Positions 47,758 through 57,400 of a stretch of DNA of 64,000 nucleotides are shown in pieces. The position numbers and the translations under genes were made by a program. The notes beneath the pieces are model-generated. The model worked only from the letters and a program-made list of their open reading frames with translations, ran no database searches and was not told the DNA's origin. The number at the start of each line of letters is the position of its first letter. Position 1 is the stretch's first letter. The DNA comes from Caprella mutica (Eukaryota > Arthropoda > Malacostraca > Amphipoda > Caprellidae): NCBI GenBank assembly GCA_947561585.1, contig CANNZV010000499.1, positions 207,803-271,802 of the forward strand, in the 5' to 3' direction.

Positions 47758-48024
47758 CTATAGTCTTTGTAAACAAGCAGTTTGAGTGTAGACCTTCCTT
47801 CCCATAGTAGGTATCCCACAAGCAACTAATTGTTTAATTTTGATTTCGGTTAGTTTTATGCTCTTGCTTGATGTAGTCAAAAATTTCCATATATTTGGAT
47901 GTACCGAAGTCATTTGTTCATTGAAAGAGTTTTGGTCTAATTTCTTTAAAAAAAATATATACATTCCACATTTTTGAATAATATTTGGGACACCTACAAT
48001 GTCCTCATCTGTCTGGTAATCCAA
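47758..48024 (-). pseudogene. Possible MULE transposase C-terminal fragment
   Basis: An 88-residue frame contains SFNEQMTSVHPNIWKFLTTS then a Lys-rich helix (LTEIKIKQLVACG). In insect MULE transposases the region after the catalytic domain reads roughly x-HPxIWxFIxxLKxEQ with a following helix. The match is short and from memory of the family, so tentative. It sits inside a foldback element with a ~9-bp duplication, as expected for MULE relatives. Confidence 0.45.
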
Positions 48025-48169
48025 GCCACGTATCTTCTATATAACCAAGGAATCTTGAGCCTATGAAGAAAATGTACCACGCACACACAATATACTACCA
48101 AATACTACCCAAAAAGAAATTAATGTTGAAACAACAATCGTTTCTTAATTTATATTATTTCATATAGTC

Positions 48170-48330
48170 AGTAATAATGTATTATTTCAATACCTTCAGT
48201 AACAATATATTGTTTAATATATTCAGTAATAATATATTATTTCATATATTCATAAATAAAATATCATTTCAATTTCATATTTTCAGTAATATTCATTTTA
48301 TATTCTCTAAACAAGCCTGTAATTTTAACG
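48170..48330. repeat. ~28-bp AT-rich repeat
   Basis: CAGTAATAATATATTATTTC-like phrases recur about five times within the foldback loop. The overlapping frame 48177-48398 is an artefact. Confidence 0.6.
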
Positions 48331-48502
48331 TACATTATTTCTATTTAGTTTATTATTATTGTTATAATTTTTCACATCATTGTTACATTTTCTATTAAAT
48401 TGTTTTTACGGTGAATTGAGTTGCGGGGAACTTTCCATGCGGTGATTTGAGTGCAGTGAACTTTCCTGCGGTGAATTGAGGGCGGTGAACTTTACGCACA
48501 CC

Positions 48503-48620
48503 TAAGATCCCACCGCTGGCACCATTTGTTAAGTATTCCAACAGGCTTTGATCCCACTGCTTCCACCATGTGTTATGTATTCCCACAGGTTAAGATCCCA
48601 CCGCTGCCACCATTTTCCAA
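48503..48620. repeat. Continuation of the 44-bp minisatellite
   Basis: About 2.5 units of TAAGATCCCACCGCTG with CCACCATTTG, in the same orientation and phase as 47150-47382. Confidence 0.85.
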
Positions 48621-49204
48621 GTTTTTATGATTTGAACCTTATTAAAAAATTATTATGGGATATTGAAGAAGGTCATTTACAAGAATGGGAAGCAGTTTAT
48701 TTCAAAAGAATGATCGTGGAAAGCAATTGATATTTCAGTAAATACAATTCCTCGCTCTGAAATATAAAAATATCAGAATCTGTCGACAAGAGAACTATAA
48801 TTGTTTTACAGATGAAAGGATCTTAGTAGCATATTAATTGTTTAATTCAATGTTCGGCTTTGCGCTATGATTTTTTATTATTCATTATTATAAACCTACT
48901 ACTAATGATCTTTTCGTGATATCATATTTTTTAACATATTTACACACGATTAAACAAGAATAAATGTGATAAATGGTGAGACACTCATATTATAAATATT
49001 TAACTAAATATATTAGAAGTTAGTCAGTTCTCCCTCCAGCCTTCTACGCATGAGATGCGCTATGGTATGTTTGAGAACATAAGGGTGAATGATGACTCGC
49101 TACAATCGGTTAACTGTAACCATTTGCAACGTGTGCCAGATTATTGCGTACATTAAGTTTCGTATCCAGTGGCTACAATACATAAAAAACTATTGCCCGA
49201 TAGC
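48621..49204. other. No gene seen
   Basis: AT-rich. A 60-66 codon frame at each end (48548-48730 and 49089-49289) shows no domain. Confidence 0.3.
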
Positions 49205-49900
49205 TCTCGCCCTCAATTTACCGCCAGAAAGTTCAAATCACTCAATTCACTGCATCATAAGTTCACTGCATGATAACTTCACCGCATGATAAGTTCACTG
49301 CACTCAATTCACCGCAACTTAATTCACTGCGTAGTAAATTTCAATTTAAGTAATTTGTGTTGATATTGCTTTGAATCAAGGTTATGAAGGTTTTGACCAC
49401 TGTTATTATTAGTGGCTGGAAATTTCGGTCTGGAAAATTTCGGTTTCGGAATTATAAATGGCCTCTCAACATAAATTACCGTCATGTAGTTTGTTATATC
49501 TGCTAGTTTCTTGTACTGCACACTTCATTATTGTTTACTAACTTGGCACCCCCTGCCAAGTTATTACTGATATGTTATATTTACCTGAGACCGAAAATTC
49601 AATGACCGAATTTTCCGTATCTCATGTTAAATAAATGTCAAAACATGTCAATTTTTTTCATTCCAAGTATCATTTCAGAACGGTTAATGGTGTTATCCGC
49701 CTTTAAAAAACACAATACACATTTTAGTATTCATAATTTCAACTTTTTCCCTTACTGTTCTTTAATAAAATCATTTTAAACTTAGACTGAATTTTCCAAG
49801 ACCCGAATTTCCCTAGAACTGTTATTATTATAATTGATAGAGAACGTATTCAAATACTTTGTACATTACGTCTAGATTCTAAAAAAAATCCTAATGTATT
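49205..49900. mobile_element. Second copy of the TTCACCGC foldback, one arm, interrupted
   Basis: 49205-49335 is the arm array (AAGTTCACTGCACTCAATTC). The following sequence aligns with 47485-47640: AAGGTTnnnAAAGGTTTTGAC, then ATAATnGATAGAnAA, TATTCAAATA and ACATTACnTCTA. The alignment jumps at 49411 and resumes at 49831 because of the insertion described next. No right arm is seen. Confidence 0.65.
49412..49817. mobile_element. 406-bp TIR element inserted in the foldback copy
   Basis: Flanked by ACTGTTATTATTA on both sides (49399-49411 and 49818-49830). Ends are inverted: left GGAAATTTCGGTCTGGAAAA, right complement GGAAATTCGGGTCTTGGAAA. The interior has a related inverted pair GACCGAAAATTC / GACCGAATTTTC near 49585. 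The ORF at 49324-49521 crosses its left end and is not a gene. Superfamily unassigned. Confidence 0.7.
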
Positions 49901-50702
49901 CAATTTATTAGTATATGTGGTAATGAAATGATATTAAGATTTGTAATTCTACCAAATATGAAAAATTGATTTATTTAGAGCTCTTTAACGTGTAGATGAG
50001 ACTCCTTTCTAAACATTATTAACATAGAATTTATACAAATAATAAAAACCAACAATAACTTACAAATTATAAATAAAATTCTAGTATGAATTGTATTTTA
50101 CTATATATTACTTAGATTTATATTATATTAGGCTTCTAATAAATTAAAAATAATTTTAAGTGAAAATAATGACATTTTTTAATTTTCAATGGTTTTGTGG
50201 AACCTTCAATAATCAACAAATTCATATTTTGAGATGTATTTTGACAGCAAAGAGCCAATATACATGACAGTGCAAAAACAAATTTTGAAAATATAGTTTT
50301 AGGATCCACCGAAAACTGTTCACTCTATATTTCATATTAATTCTAATTTCAGTAGGTACATTATAATAATCTTATAGTTAAAATATTAATTTTAAGTTCT
50401 CACAATTATATTCTTGTATACACGCAACGCATGTATAATAGGAAGAAACTTTTTTTAGTTTGGGTTGGAGGGAAAAAGATTTTTTTTTTTCAATTATAAA
50501 ATTACATGATATTACATTAGATTAAATAAATATATACAGAAGGAAATAAAAATATTAACAATTGAAACCTTAAGACTACTTTCTACCGAGGTGATAAAAA
50601 TATTAATTATGTAGAATATTTTTGGTAGAAATTATGAAAATCTAATTTGAGCATTTGACAATATTCAAATAATAAACTAAACAATTAAGAAATTAAAGTT
50701 AA
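49901..50702. other. AT-rich DNA, no gene seen
   Basis: No domain, array or RNA gene recognised. Confidence 0.35.
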
Positions 50703-51262
50703 TAATGATGTATATGGTAGTTGAACTTGAGAAAAACATACAGTTCTAAATCTGATGTCATTGTTAGATCTAAGTGATAGAAAATATTAAATGTACAGAG
50801 ATATTTTTCAAAGTTTATGAAGAGTTACATTTTCAGTTGGAATTTAAATCCTAAATGATTTACAGTGTGAGTCAAAAAAACTGGATACGAAATTAAAATC
50901 GTCATAACTTCAACAAGGCAGAATTTTGTCAGCTATATCCCTATTATTCGTTTGACTTCATATTCCCAATAGTTTTTCTACAGAGTGATCATAAGTAAAG
51001 GGTTGTGAAAAACTCATGCGCAAGATATGTAAATGTTAAAATATATCAAAATAAGTTTGTTTACCCATATTTTTATTTGTTATAGTTAAAAACAATTCAA
51101 TAATGATGAAAAGGTAGTTGAACTTGAAAAAAAACGTACAGTTCTGAATATAATGCCATTGTTACATCTTAATAATAGAAAATATAAATTGTATAGAGAT
51201 ATTTTTCATAGTTTATGAAGAGTCATATCATCAGTTGGGAATCTTAAATGATATACAATGCA
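50703..51262. repeat. Direct duplication of ~170 bp flanking ~215 bp
   Basis: 50703-50876 and 51092-51262 align through GGTAGTTGAACTTGA, ACAGTTCT, GAGATATTTTTCA and TTTATGAAGAG. The stretch between contains a short AACTGGATACGAAATTAAAA segment. It lies just beyond the GPCR stop codon and may include its 3' UTR. Confidence 0.65.
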
Positions 51263-51331
51263 CATGCACAGAGATAACGCCATAACACAAACATTGATCA
51301 CCACAGTGACTCATTTCCTCATGTTTCTCTC

Positions 51332-51461
51332 TCACCAACATTTAAGTTTCTTCTTCACTACACTCAATTTATTTGCCATTTTTTCTCTGTTTTTCTGCAC
51401 CCTCACAAAGAAAATAAAAAGGAACATTCCTTGCAGAGCGTTGATGATGTCAGTGAAAAAC
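51332..51461 (-). CDS. Methuselah-like exon 8: TM7 and C-terminal tail
   Basis: Acceptor TTTTCTTTTCAG. Encodes FFTDIINALQGMFLFIFFVR and a basic tail ending LKCW before TGA at 51334-51332. The D-I-I-N-A-x-Q-G pattern is the family's TM7. The end TGTTG|GTGAGA could also serve as a donor, so an alternative longer C-terminus is possible. Confidence 0.9.
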
Positions 51462-54400
51462 CTGAAAAGAAAATAGTCAATCACTGTCAAATAGTCAATA
51501 GTCATATAAATTGAATTGTCATAAGGTTCAATTCAAAATCTCGTTCCTATTACGTTATCAAAACTATTTTGCAATAAAGATGAAAAAATATTTTCTTTTA
51601 ATATAAAATAAGTCACAATTATAGTGTAATTTTTAATTTGATGATGTGAAACTAAGTAGAATTATTCACCACATTTCTGGAGGAGGTATAAACGTTGACA
51701 GCACTTCAGTAGTCCAACACAAAGCCATCAAAGAAAAAAGCTGGAACCTCTGCCAAAATCTACCAAAAAAGAAAACGATGAGAGTAAATGCTGTTAAAAG
51801 ATAATACATCATCAACTAGGTATAATAAGATAGAAATCATTAAACACTCACAGGATGACGAATTTAATATTGAGAGATTTCGTGGGTTTCCGCCTAATCA
51901 TGATTTTCAAGTTCTTGTTGCTGTTTAGGTCTTTTCTCTTCTTTTCTTTTTTAGTTTCCTTGTTTGAAACATTTTGAGGTACGTTAGATTCTTCCACTGC
52001 TAACTTAGAACTTGTATAGATTATTTTAGTTGTATTATTTTCAGTCGCGGGATTATTAGTCAAAGATGGAGAAATTATGTCAACAGATGGTGGTTCGTAA
52101 CCTAAATTAGTATACTTTATTGTCTGATCACTTAATGTAGTACCAGTAGATTGTTCGAGTGTATTGGTAGGTTGTTCATTGTGTCTAGGTATAGATCCTG
52201 ATATAGTAGGTATCTGTCTAACAGTTGAAGAAGTAGAAGCATCCGTTGGGAGTTCAGTAGAGTTACAACTAATAGAGCTAGGATCATTGCTTGATTTATC
52301 ACTTGAATCGGTCGATGATGCATCATTTTGTAAAGATTCATCAACTAAATTTTCAGAAATGTTGGATGGTTTCAATTTTAGGAACATACTGCTGATTCTT
52401 TTCAATTTTGTGTCAATGGAAGTAAAAGCTACACCGTGTTTATAGAGAAGGAAAGAAGTGTGACCAATCGTCAGAATGTTGAATATGAACGAAATTGACA
52501 TTATTCCGAACAAATACAGTAGTAGACTGCCAAGGTCTCCTGCAATGGAAAAAAGTAAATTTCAGATAAGTACTGACCTACAATTATTATGACATATAAT
52601 TAGTATATTCAATAAACATTTCTTTTGTATTTAGGGACACCTCAGAGTAAAAATGGAAAGAAAACCTATGATGAAATAACATATTTCAATTATGAACAAC
52701 TCAATTTCCAATCCGTGAAATGAAAGTCGTACTACAATCGTGTAGTCTTCAAATGTATTGTTAAGAATCATTTAGGTAAACCTACCTAAATAGATACAAA
52801 TACAGCATTTACCCTATTTAGGTAGCGCAATCCACTTACCATGTACGAAACATCTCGTCTTCCCATATCCAGGCGTTATTACCCAATTTGGTACATCGGG
52901 ACTGAACTCTATGGGCAGTGATAGAACCATTATCAATGCTGGACCACCCCAACCCACTAAAGAGTAGTACTTGAAATAAATGCTGTCCATGCCCTTGATT
53001 TGAAGTAGATTAACGTTTGCGAGACTTAGCCTGTTGGTAGAAGAGAAGATGATAAAAAAATTGGTATTAGTGTTTCAAGATGCTGGTTATTCTTGTTTCT
53101 AATGGTAAATAGTCCTTTAAGTGACGTAATAGTTTTATAAGTAATACTGCTTTAAAGTAATTCATGTAATTGTTTTGGAAGATAATAGGTACCTGACGTA
53201 TCTCCAGACATCGAAGCACATGATAGATAGCCAGAAGAAAGTGCAGAGGTATGCAGCATGACCAATAACACCTAAAAAATTTATATGGTTAATATTGTTA
53301 AATTAATTAACAGGGAGACTATCTATAGAATAATTGAGAGAAAATGTGATGGTGATGTAGGTGATGGTACTCACCTATGGTGATGCAGAAGAACAAGCTA
53401 TGTTGGAAAAAAGTCTGCAGACTCAAGAAGTTGGTGACAGTTGCTACCAGTAGACTAATGGAGTGGTTTAACCGGCACAGACCCTTTGAAAAACATTACA
53501 TTATATTAGAACAATAAAATATAAAGAATGCTTCGAAGATTTAAATTCTGATATAATAAAACTAAACTTACTAGAATTTTGTCTACGGTTTAGCATTTAA
53601 GTGATACAGTATCCATAACTACATTTACTAGCGACTCTGACGTCTAAATGACACCAATGATGGACACTGTATCACATTCAGTGTACCATTAGTCTCATTT
53701 CGATGTCAGAGTCTTTAGTAAAAGTAGGTATGGATTATGTAGTATGTACCATACAAGTACCTAACCGTAGTCAAGTCGTCAGTGCTACCTACCTGCATGT
53801 TCCTGAAGGACCTATCCATGAAGTGCATCACTACTAACATTAGTAGCGCCAATATCGAGAGAACCAGGAGAACTTTAATGGTTGTCTTGTGCAACACGTA
53901 GTAGGTTGTGTTCTTTTGAACTATGGTGTCTGCCACGCTATGACAAGTGAACACGAACAGTTTAGGGTCGTCTGGAAAGAAAACATTATAGAATTACTTC
54001 TTCAATTCGAAAAAAATTTCTCCGTGTTAACATGTATCTTCTGCAAAGGGTACAACAAAATAAAACTTTACTGCAATTGAAAACTGTTTTTATCGTTATT
54101 GACAAAAAATATGAATATTTATAATATGCAAGTTTATTTTAAAGTTTACTTATTGAGCAAATTTATGTGTAAACTGCACAAATAAATGATTAATTCCTTT
54201 TTAACATAAAACAGTTGGGTATGGTTAGAAGAGACAACCAATTCATATAGTTTTGTTTATAAGGTCCTGTTTTGGATTCTAGGCTTTTGCTGGCTAATCA
54301 CAAGCTTTAATTTTTTCACTACACATTTGACAAAACAGCAGAAAAAAAGGTTGTGTGAACGCATTTATCAGTTGATGTATTTAGATTTACAATCTCAAGC

Positions 54401-57400
54401 TGATTTTCTTCTCTATCGCCAACACAACAGCGATATTAATTGTAAGATGATATCATATAGTATTTATTGTTATATTTATTTCATTTTATTTTTAGTATTT
54501 TAATTTCTTGCAGAAGTGGTGATTTTGACCGAAGGCTTTTTTTACATGATTTTTTAACAAGGAAGTTTTTGATGGGGAGGGGGAATTATTGCACAAGGTT
54601 TTAAGACTGGGAGATTATTGCCTTTTTTACATTGAGTGATTTTGATCACGGGGAATTTGGTCCCAGAATCTAAAACAGCAACTTATAAACAAAGAGCGAA
54701 AACATTGAATGGGTTGTCTCTGCAAATCGACCCTTTCCATACCTCATTCAACCATTGTTTTAGGAGCACATATGCAGTTTCATGTTGAAAGGAATTAATA
54801 TTAAATTTTTCGCGTAAACTTTCAAATAAACTACCATATTAAGAATATTTCTATTTTTATAAGGATAGAATTTAAATCTCAATTTACTTGAGCTACCTCT
54901 AAATATTGTCTAAATGTCTTAGGATATCGTCAGAGTTATGTTTTCATCGGTACAAATTATTTAACAAATGGCCATCTAAAAATAAAATCTGTGAAATTAT
55001 ATTGTCACCCAAATGAGCATTGTCACAGAGGTGGAATTTACTGGTGTGGAAAATACCGGGGTGGCATATACCTAGAACTGAATGGGTATACTCTTCCAAC
55101 CATTGTTGTATAAAAAGTATACGCTACAGTTTCATTTTTAAAAGGAATTAATCATTTATTTCCACAGTGTACACACAGAAAAAAAAAATATTTATAAGAA
55201 AAACAGTAGGCTTTGGCGTAATTTCTTTGTAAAATTGCTTCCAAGTGGCTTTGATTAAAGAAGATCTACTTACACACAGAGAAACTATTCTTCCCTACAA
55301 AGCCAAAAACCTAATAAAATATGCATCTATATTTTTTTCCATAAGCAGAAAGAATGAGCAAATATTCCAAATAAATATAATTTCCCTTCACAGTAAAGAA
55401 GAATTCAGGTTTACCTGAAATCATTTATGCGAAATTTTTCATTGAATGAAATATTATTTCTCATGGGATTGAATCTTTTTCCTCATTGGAAGGAATCCTT
55501 TTTTTTTTTTTTTTTTTTTGGATTGAATCTTTTCTTTCTTTCTTCAAATTGATTCTTTTTTCTCATTGGAAGGAACCCTTTTTTTTCTTTGGATTGAATC
55601 TTTTATTCCTTTGTAAGGAATATCATTTTCCTTGGATTGCATCTTTATTTACCTTCAATTAATATAAATCTCTCATTGAATCCGATAACATAATATTATG
55701 TTCAAAACTTATATTTAGTTTGCTGGAATTCTGAAAAAAAATTATATATATTTCTTTCATTCATTCATTGAACTGTACCTATATTCTTTCTAGTTTTGGG
55801 GTAAGCGAAAAATATAAGCAAATTATTTCTCTCTGGTAGAAGCTAGGCTACAATAATAAATTGTTTGAAAATGTAACAATTCCAAAAAACAATTTCTGTA
55901 GCTATTTGAACGGAGTCTTACAATTAGTTAGACTCATTTACCAGCTAAAATTATATTTAACAATTAAGAGTAGCTTTCAATAATAGGATATAAGAAAAAA
56001 ACTTTGAAGGATAAATATATTTTATTAAAGTTACAGATACACAAGGCTCAAAAGTTACAGACAATACATATTGCTCTTTTAATGCACTTTTTCAATCAAC
56101 AAAAAGAAATGTGGATAGTTGGATATCTATACATTATTGTCATTATACAATACTAATTATTACTTAGTATCGGCAATATATATCAGCATAAAACGAGAAA
56201 TGATTAAAACTTTTATTTATTACCAAAACAAAGTGCTTAAAGAAATATGTAATATCATATAGCTTATAAAATCTCAGTACCATGCAGATTCAAGGTACCC
56301 GTAGTTCAGATGCGTATACCGTAATTCAGATGCGTATACCGTAATTCAGATGCGTATACCGTACCGTAATTCAGATGCGTATACCGTACCGTAATTCAGA
56401 TGCGTATACCATAGTCCAGATGCGTATACCATAGTCCAGATGCGTATACCATAGTCCAGATGCGTATACCTTCATAGTCCAGATGAGTATACCACAGTCC
56501 AAATTGCGTATACCATAGTCCAGAGTACCGTAGATCAAAGTACCGTAGTTCAGAGTATACCGTATTTCAGAGTACCGTAGTTTAGAGTACCGTAGATCAA
56601 ATTATCGTAGATCAAAGTACCGTAATTCAGAGAGTACCGAAGTTCAGAGTTAAAACCATATTAGTAAAATCTACCATTCTCAGATCTAATTAGATAGGTA
56701 GCAATAGTTACCCCAAAAAATTACAAATATTAAAATTAACTACACACAACAAATCACTCGATTAATATTACGTTCATTAATTAGTGTAGTTCAATTATTT
56801 ATCTCTTAATTATCCCTCTGAAAGTCCTATTTAATTTCACGTAGCTATTAACAATAGTTCACGAAAAAAACTAATCTAATAGATCTTAATAGAGAAAAAC
56901 TACGCACTTTACAAAATATCACCAAACTAGCCATGAAAGTGTTTCTGGATCTAAAGGCCTCCACACACTACACGATCCACGAGCCGAGCCTTAGCAAATG
57001 AGCCGAACCTCGAGCCAGTTTGTGTAGTATGCGGGGGCCTCGAGCCGAGCCACGAGCCGCGCAATCAGGCTCGTGGCTCGGCTCGTGTTGATCTGTCACT
57101 TTCAGATATTTGGCTTGGTTCGTGGCTCGGCTCGGGTAGTGTGTGGGGGTAAAATAGCACGAGCCGATCCTGCGGTCAGCTAAATTTCATGTAAGTGAAT
57201 TTCTTGTAAATAAATTTCTTGTGAATAAATTTATTGTAAATAAATTTAATGTAAATAAATTTAATGTAAATAAATTTAATGTAAATAAATTTCAAGTAAA
57301 TAAATTGCATGTAAATAAATTCAATATAAATAAATTTCATTTAAATAAATTTAAAGTAAATAAATTTCATGTAAATAAATTTAATGTTAATAATTTCAAT

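Larger units (their letters stand above)
47383..48502. mobile_element. 1.12-kb foldback element with MULE-type fragment
   Basis: Flanked by TAAGATCCC (47374-47382 and 48503-48511), a candidate 9-bp duplication. Left arm 47391-47480 and right arm 48410-48500 are inverted arrays of AAAGTTCACCGC and CAATTCACCGCA motifs. The interior holds a minus-strand frame resembling MULE transposase. Since the target is itself a tandem repeat, the flanking match could partly reflect repeat periodicity, but it falls exactly at the break. Confidence 0.75.

Noticed and set aside
51258..51476. Plus-strand hydrophobic ORF of 72 residues
   Set aside because: It is the antisense shadow of the TM7 exon of the receptor.
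51661..51785. Exon 7 using the upstream acceptor TTTTAACAG
   Set aside because: That acceptor gives the wrong phase relative to the exon 6 donor; the downstream TTTTTTGGTAG site restores the frame and the TM6 motif.
52132..52445. ORFs overlapping the loop exon on both strands
   Set aside because: Shadows of exon 6 of the receptor gene, which has domain and splice support.
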